A stretch of 31,814 nucleotides of DNA. Origin: an uncultured Bacteroidales bacterium. GTDB taxonomy: Bacteria > Bacteroidota > Bacteroidia > Bacteroidales > Paludibacteraceae. Every line of letters begins with the position of its first letter. The stretch's first letter is position 1. A program made the translations under genes and the position numbers. The stretch covers positions 1 through 31,814 of the forward strand of contig CAMJFV010000002.1 of the NCBI GenBank assembly GCA_946405045.1, given 5' to 3'. Shown in pieces: positions 15,925 through 23,171 of the stretch. The notes beneath the pieces were generated by a model, which had not been told where the DNA came from, did no database searches, and saw only the letters and a program-made list of their open reading frames with translations.

Positions 15925-17112
15925 ATGGAAACAAAAATCATGCCGTTTGTTAATCCTTTGATAATCAAAGGGATTGACGGAGTTGTATCACTCATTAGAG
16001 GTAAGGCTCTGAAAACATTTGACATTTCTCCGTTGCTGTATAAGGATTCGGCACCGGAAGTTATGTCAAAATATTTCAAGAGTCTTCCGACAAGTCTCGT
16101 GATTGATCACCGGTCAAGCTTCGAAGCTGATCAGAACGAGATTAAGTATGTGCAACGTGCAGCCATACTATCGAAAATGAATGTTGTGGATTTCACATTC
16201 TACAGACACACGCTGATCATACTGTCAATGACATCAATGAGAAGCAACGATGGTTCCTATTATGAGGATTGGATGATACAGTGTCTGAGCAACAAACATG
16301 ACATTGCGATGACAATCGACTTTATGAAAAAGCTTAACCGAGAAATCAGAGTTGTCGGTGACAAAACTGCTAACGAACGATTCTCGATTGTTAAGAATAC
16401 CAACAGTATCGTCACACAGCATAACAGACCAATCCGGTCATGGGATAATGTGTTTATCCCAACTGAAACCGAAACATTGATTCGTGAATCTCTGCATAAG
16501 TTCGCAACTTCGGTGAATTGGTATCGGGAACACAAGATCCCGTACCATTTCGGGATTCTGTTACATGGCAATCCTGGAACGGGAAAGTCGTCTGTTGTGC
16601 AGGCGATTACACAGGAGATTCCCTGCGATGTATGCGTGATCCCGCCGGGTGAATTGTGGAATGCACTTGAGGAAGGCATCTTCACAAATTACCGAGATAT
16701 GTACAGACATCAGGTGATTATCATTGAGGATGTAGACACGAACTGCTTTGGCAGAGAATCAGATGACAATTTTGCGATGAAGACACAGGACATCGGTATG
16801 AGCCCGGAACTGCTCGGAAAGCTTCTGAATTATATGGACGGATATGGTTCTCCAGATGGTACAGTCTGGATCTTGACGACGAATCACATCGACAAGCTGG
16901 ATCCGGCATTGGTTCGTCCGGGACGCATTGATCTCAACATCGAGATTGGTCCTGCAACTGACGAAACATTCGCGAAGTTTATGAAGTTCCATTACGGGTA
17001 TGACGTTCCTGACACATATCATATCAGAGATGGAATGCTGTTTGGTGATCTTCAGACGAAAGTCATGCTTGGCTGGACGCCTGAACAGATCCTCGATTAT
17101 TCCAGAATCTGA
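15925..17112 (+). CDS. BCS1-like AAA+ ATPase (395 aa)
   Basis: The start is ATG 15925 (METKIMPF) behind AAAGGAGAG; the same frame extends to 15832 but that part reads through the terminator and promoter. A unique N-terminal region of about 170 residues precedes RSWDNVFIP and the AAA+ core. The core has Walker A GNPGTGKSS (about 215-223), Walker B VIIIEDVD (about 264-271), sensor 1 LTTNH (about 317-321) and the arginine finger RPGRID (about 331-336). LLNYMDG and LDPALVRPGR are typical of the BCS1 group, whose members remodel or translocate folded proteins; phage relatives are uncharacterised. No membrane helix is seen, unlike mitochondrial BCS1. It is a single-gene unit between a terminator and a further promoter-like motif. 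The substrate is unknown. Confidence 0.88.
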   Translation: METKIMPFVNPLIIKGIDGVVSLIRGKALKTFDISPLLYKDSAPEVMSKYFKSLPTSLVIDHRSSFEADQNEIKYVQRAAILSKMNVVDFTFYRHTLIILSMTSMRSNDGSYYEDWMIQCLSNKHDIAMTIDFMKKLNREIRVVGDKTANERFSIVKNTNSIVTQHNRPIRSWDNVFIPTETETLIRESLHKFATSVNWYREHKIPYHFGILLHGNPGTGKSSVVQAITQEIPCDVCVIPPGELWNALEEGIFTNYRDMYRHQVIIIEDVDTNCFGRESDDNFAMKTQDIGMSPELLGKLLNYMDGYGSPDGTVWILTTNHIDKLDPALVRPGRIDLNIEIGPATDETFAKFMKFHYGYDVPDTYHIRDGMLFGDLQTKVMLGWTPEQILDYSRI

Positions 17113-17116
17113 TCTA

Positions 17117-17136
17117 TATATTATTAATGTGCAATA
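17117..17136 (+). promoter_or_regulatory. Promoter-like motif before the 17189 gene
   Basis: TATATTATTA, then ATGT and GCAATA, in the 76-nt gap between the AAA+ gene and ATG 17189. This is the same arrangement as at 15874. No terminator precedes it, so read-through from the AAA+ gene is also possible. Confidence 0.45.
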
Positions 17137-17188
17137 TCCGGAATGCAAATTTCTGGATAAATAACAATCAAAAAGGAGAACAAAACAA

Positions 17189-17920
17189 ATGAAAGAAAAG
17201 AAACTAGACTGGTTCACCAGCCGGAAACTGGCATGTTGGGGGATCTCGGTAATTCCGCGTCCTGATTACTGGGACGACAGGAACCGGAAAATGACGATCA
17301 TCATCGATGAGTCACTCGATGATGAAACACTTGTCATTGAAGACGGCATTACGTTCAGGATGTCCGTCTTTGCGGCGGACGAATTTGTCGCAACGTTGGC
17401 TGCAAACGTCTGTGACCAGTTCATGGAGCTGTTCGTAGCTGCGATCAACTCCTATTCCAAATGGAATATGGTGTTGATTAAAAAGGCTTCTGGAACATCG
17501 TTCATTGAGCAAGCTCTTGATAGAATCCAGTTTGTTCTCGACACGTATCATGTCGGGATCAAAAGATTCACGGAGCTTGATTATATGAAATGCGTTCGAC
17601 ACTTCGGTGGCGAACGTAATTTCCGGCAGCTGATCAGAGACGCAGTCTGTTATAACATCTCTGATCAACTTACAATGTGCTTGATCTGTAAAAACTGCAG
17701 ATGCAAGCGCAACGGTGAGCGCGTTTGCAGGAAAGTGTATGTCCCCGTCGAAGAAGGTTCAGGTGTCCGCACTCTTCGAATCGCGGCTGATTATCCGATC
17801 AGCAATAAGCTGGCGGATATCATTCCTACTTTCGAACAGAGAGAGGAATGTGGTTGCTTCGAGCCGAACGGAACATCAATTATCGACTGGGCAGTCCGGT
17901 TCCGGAACGCTCATTTTTGA
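17189..17920 (+). CDS. Unrecognised protein with a C-terminal cysteine cluster (243 aa)
   Basis: The start is ATG 17189 with AAAAAGGAG upstream. The first 150 residues are helix-rich and show no known motif. A tight cysteine cluster at 164-180 (C-x2-C-x2-C-x-C-x7-C, within CLICKNCRCKR) and a second pair at 231 and 233 (CGC) look like a metal-binding, probably zinc, knuckle. No membrane segment or signal peptide. Base composition is clearly richer in G and C than the fibre genes downstream (many CCG, GAC and CGG codons), as is the next gene, so the pair may have a separate history. A nucleic-acid or protein contact role is plausible for such a knuckle but is unproven. The family is not recognised. 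Confidence 0.75.
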   Translation: MKEKKLDWFTSRKLACWGISVIPRPDYWDDRNRKMTIIIDESLDDETLVIEDGITFRMSVFAADEFVATLAANVCDQFMELFVAAINSYSKWNMVLIKKASGTSFIEQALDRIQFVLDTYHVGIKRFTELDYMKCVRHFGGERNFRQLIRDAVCYNISDQLTMCLICKNCRCKRNGERVCRKVYVPVEEGSGVRTLRIAADYPISNKLADIIPTFEQREECGCFEPNGTSIIDWAVRFRNAHF

Positions 17921-17933
17921 AGGAGATGAACAT

Positions 17934-18149
17934 ATGGGAATCCTTGCGGATCTTCTAAACGGGGTGGTTTCCCGCCCCGGAATTAAGGTGATTGACAAAA
18001 ATACTGTGACATTCGAGAGTTATGACGCGATGCGTCAGAACTCCGATGTTGTTCGCGAGATTGTTCCGGACAGCAAGAGCCAGTCCGGTCCCACGAATTT
18101 TTCAAACTGGGGGACCGACGAAGACGGGAAACCGATTATGCTAGATTGA
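17934..18149 (+). CDS. Small hypothetical protein (71 aa)
   Basis: The start is ATG 17934 (MGILADLLNG) with GAAGGAGATG 8 nt upstream, 13 nt after the previous stop. An apparent longer frame from 17715 lies inside the previous gene in another frame. The N-terminal 10 residues are mildly hydrophobic; the rest is polar, and the last 25 residues (SQSGPTNFSNWGTDEDGKP) look unstructured. It has the same GC-rich character as its neighbour and ends at a strong terminator, so the two form one unit. No family is recognised. Confidence 0.7.
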   Translation: MGILADLLNGVVSRPGIKVIDKNTVTFESYDAMRQNSDVVREIVPDSKSQSGPTNFSNWGTDEDGKPIMLD

Positions 18150-18156
18150 AATGACA

Positions 18157-18195
18157 GGGGGCGCTGATGCGCCCCCGTTTTTCTTTTTTCTTTCT
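18157..18195 (+). terminator. Rightward intrinsic terminator
   Basis: 8-bp stem GGGGGCGC / GCGCCCCC with loop TGAT (18157-18176), followed by a long T-rich tract (18178-18195). It separates the 17189-18149 unit from the fibre operon. The fibre operon promoter must lie in 18196-18230, where only a weak TATAGAGAGTA stretch is visible and no copy of the TATATYATTA motif. Confidence 0.88.
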
Positions 18196-18244
18196 TATAG
18201 AGAGTAAAAACGACTTCATAATACTTTGGAAAGGAGCTGATCTT

Positions 18245-18451
18245 ATGGCCGACGGTCGTATTGATCCCAAAACACCTTTGATATTTGAAGTTCCCGACGG
18301 ACAAATTGTAGTCTGTACATGGGCTTATATCGTAAGCCGTATCACACCAATGTTTGATGCAATCACTCAGTCACTCAATAATTCAAATGGTTCACTCCGA
18401 ATTATCGAGGGCAAGCTTGCAGAGTGGGCTGAAAACCAGGACGATACTTGA
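18245..18451 (+). CDS. Small protein at the head of the fibre operon (68 aa)
   Basis: The start is ATG 18245 (MADGRIDP) with GAAAGGAGC about 8 nt upstream; an upstream same-frame extension to 18167 crosses the terminator. The middle is hydrophobic (GQIVVCTWAYIVSRITPMF, about 19-37) but too interrupted for a sure membrane span; the C-terminus is helical and acidic (EGKLAEWAENQDDT). It lies 15 nt before the next gene. Small proteins in this position often help fibre attachment or assembly, but nothing here identifies such a role. Confidence 0.65.
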   Translation: MADGRIDPKTPLIFEVPDGQIVVCTWAYIVSRITPMFDAITQSLNNSNGSLRIIEGKLAEWAENQDDT

Positions 18452-18466
18452 AAGGAGTGAGAAATA

Positions 18467-18901
18467 ATGGCTGAACAGCAAGAGCAAATCTTTACCGCGT
18501 TGATCAATGTTATCCAAGAACATGAAAGATTGCTTGCATCAATCGCGGATAAGCTGAGCAAGATCGAATCTATTGGCGGTGGTGGTGGATCCGCATCTAT
18601 TGAAGATTATGAACCTGGTAAGGTGTACAAGAGAAACACTTTACTGGTTGATCGTAATACGGAGACTGTATATCGTTCTCTTGCGGAACCGAGCTACACA
18701 TCAGTATCTGTCGAAACTGATCTCCAGAATCGTAACCTCAAACTTGTTGGTTTCGAATCTCAGATTGTTTCGTTCGATCACAATCCGTCTCAGAGCGAAA
18801 TCGACACGCTGCCTGATGAGTCGTTTGTTGCAGTTTATTCTTCTATGGATAAACCGTATAATCCTGACATCATTACGCCGACATCAAACAACAATCCCTA
18901 A
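18467..18901 (+). CDS. Coiled-coil protein with carbohydrate-binding-like module (144 aa)
   Basis: The start is ATG 18467 behind AAAGGAGTGAG. Residues 1-35 form a heptad-rich helix (FTALINVIQEHERLLASIAD). A GGGGGS linker follows (37-43), then a beta-rich domain. Its opening, YEPGKVYKRNTLLVDRNTET with VYRSL just after, matches the pattern seen in small carbohydrate-binding modules of the chitinase type found on phage tails and lytic enzymes. The trimer-forming coil plus binding module suggests a short virion appendage or a connector for the larger adhesins downstream. The module assignment is by pattern only. Next gene after 19 nt. Confidence 0.7.
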   Translation: MAEQQEQIFTALINVIQEHERLLASIADKLSKIESIGGGGGSASIEDYEPGKVYKRNTLLVDRNTETVYRSLAEPSYTSVSVETDLQNRNLKLVGFESQIVSFDHNPSQSEIDTLPDESFVAVYSSMDKPYNPDIITPTSNNNP

Positions 18902-18920
18902 TTATGTGAGGTGAATTATT

Positions 18921-21734
18921 TTGAGCACGTTATACGGATATAACGATTCTTTGTGGAAAGAAATACACCGATTCACATACACCGGAGCACCAGAGAAATT
19001 CACCTTACAACCTGGAACATATCTTTTCCAGTGTCATGGTGCTCATGGTGGACAAAATTTTCCAACATATTCCAGTGTAAAACATTCATACCAATATGGC
19101 GGTCTTTCAATGGGTATACTAACTCTAGATGAAGAGACTGATTTCTATGCCGTTGTTGGTGGTGATGGAACCGATGGTTCTACATCAAAAGTTGGTAATG
19201 GTGGATATAATGGCGGTGGATATGGCGGATTCAGTTATAGCACAAGCTATTGTTGTGGTAGCGGTGGTGGTGGCGCAACCGATATTCGGTTGAATGTTCC
19301 GGAAGACTTTGAACCGGAAGAACCTATTCCAACACCAGGAATCCCTGGGTGGTTTAAAGAATATGAATATATATCAAACAGCGCGTCTAGACAAGGTTAT
19401 TTCGATACAGGATATATTGCCAAAGAAAACACTGTGATTGAAGTCAAAGTTTCGACTACTGGTGCACTCTATGACGGTTTTGTATTTGGTGCCAGAAATG
19501 GTGCTTCTAATAGAGAATTCTGTTTAACTATGGATGAAGGTCCAAATTCTGGCTTACCAGAAATGCCATCATACATTCATGGTCAATATATGTCATATGG
19601 ATGGTCGGCTGGATTGGATGCGAATCCTCAGACAATATTTTCAGTCGGCAATCTGTCTGATGCACATGTATACAGAATGTCGAAAGACGGCGTTTGGGTT
19701 GATGGCGAACGCAAACAAACAATTCCATCACAAACATACAATGCACCAACCCGACCAATCTTTCTGTTCGGATGTAATAATGATGGAAGCTTTGGAAAAC
19801 AGTTCCAAGGTACTATGTACTACTGTAAAATCTGGGAAGGTGACACATTAGTCCATCATTATGTGCCAGGAATTAATATGCCTAGTGGTGTCAATTGTCT
19901 ATATGATCTGTGTACTGGTAATTTATTACATCCTTCAGATAGTAGTAAATTTACAGTTGGACCATCTCCAATTGAGGACACTCGGATACACAAATCATTA
20001 CTCACCCGAATTATGGTTGCTGGCGGTGGTGGCGGTGGATCAACGATGCAAAATGTAACAGCCATCGATAACTCTTTCAACTGTGCAGTTGGTGGTGGTA
20101 TTGTCGGAGGAGCGATCCAAGTAAATAAATCTTTAGCTGACAATGGTAAGTATGCTTCACAGACAAACGGTTACTCGTTTGGAATCGGTCAAACACCAGC
20201 AAAATCAGTAATAGTTGGAAATGGTGATGCCGAGGGACATGGAGGAGGTGGCGGTGGCTGGTACGGCGGTTGGGCTTGCACAACCTATCGTGGCGACTAT
20301 ACTTCCGGAAATGGCGGTGGTGGTTCTGGATACGTTTTAACACAGTCATCATATAAACCTGAAGGATATGAAGTTCCAGAAAAGTTTTACATGAGAGACT
20401 GGTATATGAAAGCCGGTGCTGCTGAAACCGCGTGTGTCATTATCAGTCAGCTGACTGCAGATGTTGTCGCGGGTGATGTGATCAAATATTACCCAGTCGG
20501 AAAAGGCTGCCGCACATCGTTACCAGCTGGAACCTATATATTCAAATGCTGGGGTGCAGATGGTGGAGTTCGATACTCCAGATCATCTGATGGTGCATAT
20601 GAGTGTGGTGGTTATTCACAGGGAACATATGTAACACCCAATGGCTTCAATGCGTATATTCACGTCGGTGGATCTGGTATGAATGATTCACAAATCTCAT
20701 CCGAATTTGTTCAACAGCTTTGTCCTGATCTCAGATACAACGGCGGTGGTGCTCCCGCAGAATACGGCATCAAGATGACTGGACACTCCGGTGGAGGTGC
20801 AACGGATATCAGAATCAATTTTGATTCGTTGTATGCTAGAGTCATTGTTGCTGGTGGTGCAGGTGGTTGTAGTTATGATGGATATGAAGCTGGTAACGGC
20901 GGTGGTGAAGTCGGTGGTTCACCAAAATCTGGAGGCGGCGCATGCCCAGGTCCAGGAACGCAAACGTCATCGCCAATATCATTAGATTATCCCGCAATCA
21001 ATGGTGGATTCGGTTACGGCGGAAATGCTGGATACAGAAGCGCATCATACGTCGGCGGTGCTGGTGGTGGAGGATGGTATGGTGGATCCGGAACAATGCC
21101 CACACAAAACTCGAACAATGCCAGAGGCGGTGCTGGTGGATCTGGATTCGTATTGACATCAGCATCGATCGAAAATGTACCACAAGACTATCTGTTGGAT
21201 GAAACACATTGTTTATCAGAAGCCACAACAACTGTTGGTGGTAACAGATTACCACCCGGATTTTCAAAAGCTGAAATCGAAGTTGTCAAATCGTATCAGC
21301 AAAAAGTGTTGTGTCGTGATTCAGATGGTATTAAATATCTGGATCAAAATGATCAAACATGGAAGCTTCTTGAAATACAAGACCTGACAATCGCGACATT
21401 CACGGCATATGGTGTTGGAATAATCACATCTGATACGGGTCTTCAGGAAGAATTTGAGATTCTCACATGGGATCCGACAGACTCTGTTACACATATCGAC
21501 ATCAATGTTATTCCAAACAAACAAACCGTTCAGCAGATCACAGTATCATCACTTCCAGTCAAGAAAACATATTTTGATCTGGATTATGATAGAACAAAGT
21601 TTGATGTAGATCTGAAAGTTGTAAGGCATCAAGCAGGTCCAAATACTGAACTCATCACAAATGTAATCATTGACAAGCTTGTACCAACAAATGAAGATAC
21701 GAAGATATACTATGCGAGATATCTGACCAAATAA
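18921..21734 (+). CDS. Glycine-rich / LamG-like adhesin (937 aa)
   Basis: The start is TTG 18921 behind GTGAGGTG. Two copies of a glycine-rich domain of the ALK/LTK-like type are present. Each opens with a strand plus PGTYLFQCHGAHGG (31-44) or AGTYIFKCWGADGG (536-549). Each then has GGGATDIR (116-123; 624-631), VAGGGGGG or VAGGAGG, GGGGWYGG (443-450; 715-722), and ends GGGGSGYVLT or GGAGGSGFVLT. Inside the first copy, between ATDIRL and RIMVAGGG, is an inserted concanavalin/LamG-type domain (about 142-347), recognisable by FDTGYIAKENTVIEVKV, YYCKIWEGDTLVHHYVPG and NCLYDLCTGNL. The C-terminal 190 residues are beta-rich and unassigned. Such proteins are surface adhesins on phage tails; the receptor is unknown. 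No signal peptide. Confidence 0.82.
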   Translation: MSTLYGYNDSLWKEIHRFTYTGAPEKFTLQPGTYLFQCHGAHGGQNFPTYSSVKHSYQYGGLSMGILTLDEETDFYAVVGGDGTDGSTSKVGNGGYNGGGYGGFSYSTSYCCGSGGGGATDIRLNVPEDFEPEEPIPTPGIPGWFKEYEYISNSASRQGYFDTGYIAKENTVIEVKVSTTGALYDGFVFGARNGASNREFCLTMDEGPNSGLPEMPSYIHGQYMSYGWSAGLDANPQTIFSVGNLSDAHVYRMSKDGVWVDGERKQTIPSQTYNAPTRPIFLFGCNNDGSFGKQFQGTMYYCKIWEGDTLVHHYVPGINMPSGVNCLYDLCTGNLLHPSDSSKFTVGPSPIEDTRIHKSLLTRIMVAGGGGGGSTMQNVTAIDNSFNCAVGGGIVGGAIQVNKSLADNGKYASQTNGYSFGIGQTPAKSVIVGNGDAEGHGGGGGGWYGGWACTTYRGDYTSGNGGGGSGYVLTQSSYKPEGYEVPEKFYMRDWYMKAGAAETACVIISQLTADVVAGDVIKYYPVGKGCRTSLPAGTYIFKCWGADGGVRYSRSSDGAYECGGYSQGTYVTPNGFNAYIHVGGSGMNDSQISSEFVQQLCPDLRYNGGGAPAEYGIKMTGHSGGGATDIRINFDSLYARVIVAGGAGGCSYDGYEAGNGGGEVGGSPKSGGGACPGPGTQTSSPISLDYPAINGGFGYGGNAGYRSASYVGGAGGGGWYGGSGTMPTQNSNNARGGAGGSGFVLTSASIENVPQDYLLDETHCLSEATTTVGGNRLPPGFSKAEIEVVKSYQQKVLCRDSDGIKYLDQNDQTWKLLEIQDLTIATFTAYGVGIITSDTGLQEEFEILTWDPTDSVTHIDINVIPNKQTVQQITVSSLPVKKTYFDLDYDRTKFDVDLKVVRHQAGPNTELITNVIIDKLVPTNEDTKIYYARYLTK

Positions 21735-21757
21735 TCGAAGAAAGGAGATGAACGTGC

Positions 21758-23167
21758 ATGAGTGAACATCTATTACCCGTAAAAACAGGTCGTGAATCAT
21801 TTCCTGTTAAATACAGAAAAATGCACCCGTATAGTTTGGACTGGCGTACAGCTTTGACATGCGAACATAACAAAGGTTTGTACATTGCGGTACAAGCATT
21901 GCGTAACGCTAATACAAGTCCGTCGACCGGTACAAACGATGGCAGAATGTATGTGTATTATCAGAATCTGATCACAAATGATTTTGTTGATATGGGTGTT
22001 ATTACGTGGGAGCAGCTGCAAAGCGTGCAGGTATTGTGGATGCTAGTTGACGACGATTACCTGTATTTCTCAGTAAATAGCGGGTCAACAATCCTGATAT
22101 ACAGTAGACGTGCTTTAGCGATTGTTGGCAAATTCAAATATGACACAAATGCATTTGGTGCATTTGGTAAAATGGTATGGTTCAACAAACATACTATTGT
22201 TATGGCACATCAAGCGGGAGTTCTTTTCTTCGATACAATTGCACGAACGTTTCGTTATGTTGGACGACCTGTTGGTGGTAATTTCACATCATCAGATATT
22301 TCTGTTGGTGAAAAATTTATCATGATGACATCTGGGTCAAGTTCAGTCAATGCAGTTTTGATGTTCCGGTTATCTGATGAAACCTTTTCAACATTTTCAT
22401 TACAAACATCAAATGTCGCGATGTGTTGTCATGACGGAATTCGATTTTATATCGGAAATACACAAGCGTTATATGTGTATAACGAATATAGTGAAGAAAT
22501 GGAATCTATCGTTGCGGCACCATGGACAAATGTCCGGTCTTTGAATTATACAAATAGCACATTCTTTGCGACGACGAAGAATTCTAATCGTGTCTATATT
22601 TATGGATTTGATTTCCAATTCGTCATGACAACCAGTCGTCCATCTGACTGGGGATCCACCTATATGGATTATTATATTCTGGATGAAAACAATCAACCGA
22701 TTCACGTACCATCTGAAAGTGGTATTGTTCCAGAATGGGTGGAGGACACATATTACCAAAAAGAATACACATTACAAGACCACAGGTTTATCAATATGCC
22801 ATGGTCCGTTGGTGATATGTCAGCATCATATCCACTTGAAGCAACGACATTTGAAGGATTCTTCTTTCTTGCAAAAGAAACACTTTGCAGCATCGACTAT
22901 TCAGGAAATTCGAAATACAATTTTGGTGAAAAATATGATGTGATTAATCTTGTATTTAACCAAAATACAAAATCACAATTCATCTATGATCCAAGATTTA
23001 TTGTGTTTACTGAGACATACATGACGATGCGTGATGGAGATATCCGTTATGCGTTTTCAAATTACGATGCTGGTGATGGATTGATGTTGAAGCGTGCAGT
23101 TGTCAATAAATCTGATTATAAGCATTTCAACTATGCTGTCATGAAACACGTAGAGAATGGAGGTTGA
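21758..23167 (+). CDS. Propeller-like tail surface protein (469 aa)
   Basis: The start is ATG 21758 with GAAAGGAGATG upstream. The sequence is a succession of beta strands ending in aromatic pairs and short turns (LWMLVDDDYLYFSVNSGS, FIMMTSGSSSVNAVLMF, MCCHDGIRFYIGNTQALYVY), a rhythm typical of beta-propellers read out as repeated blades. No signal peptide, membrane span or catalytic signature. It lies between the adhesin and the first large fibre in the same operon and its stop is followed after 4 nt by the next start. The blade-like rhythm recurs in the C-terminal halves of the large fibres. A structural or receptor-contacting tail protein is the best guess; the family is not named. Confidence 0.7.
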   Translation: MSEHLLPVKTGRESFPVKYRKMHPYSLDWRTALTCEHNKGLYIAVQALRNANTSPSTGTNDGRMYVYYQNLITNDFVDMGVITWEQLQSVQVLWMLVDDDYLYFSVNSGSTILIYSRRALAIVGKFKYDTNAFGAFGKMVWFNKHTIVMAHQAGVLFFDTIARTFRYVGRPVGGNFTSSDISVGEKFIMMTSGSSSVNAVLMFRLSDETFSTFSLQTSNVAMCCHDGIRFYIGNTQALYVYNEYSEEMESIVAAPWTNVRSLNYTNSTFFATTKNSNRVYIYGFDFQFVMTTSRPSDWGSTYMDYYILDENNQPIHVPSESGIVPEWVEDTYYQKEYTLQDHRFINMPWSVGDMSASYPLEATTFEGFFFLAKETLCSIDYSGNSKYNFGEKYDVINLVFNQNTKSQFIYDPRFIVFTETYMTMRDGDIRYAFSNYDAGDGLMLKRAVVNKSDYKHFNYAVMKHVENGG

Positions 23168-23171
23168 TGAG

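Noticed and set aside
17715..17933. Longer version of the 71-residue protein starting at 17715
   Set aside because: It lies within the preceding gene in a different frame and has no ribosome binding site; ATG 17934 does.
19200..21150. GGTGGTGG-rich stretches as a DNA repeat or CRISPR-like array
   Set aside because: They are glycine codons of the adhesin, irregular in spacing, with no constant repeat and spacer pattern.
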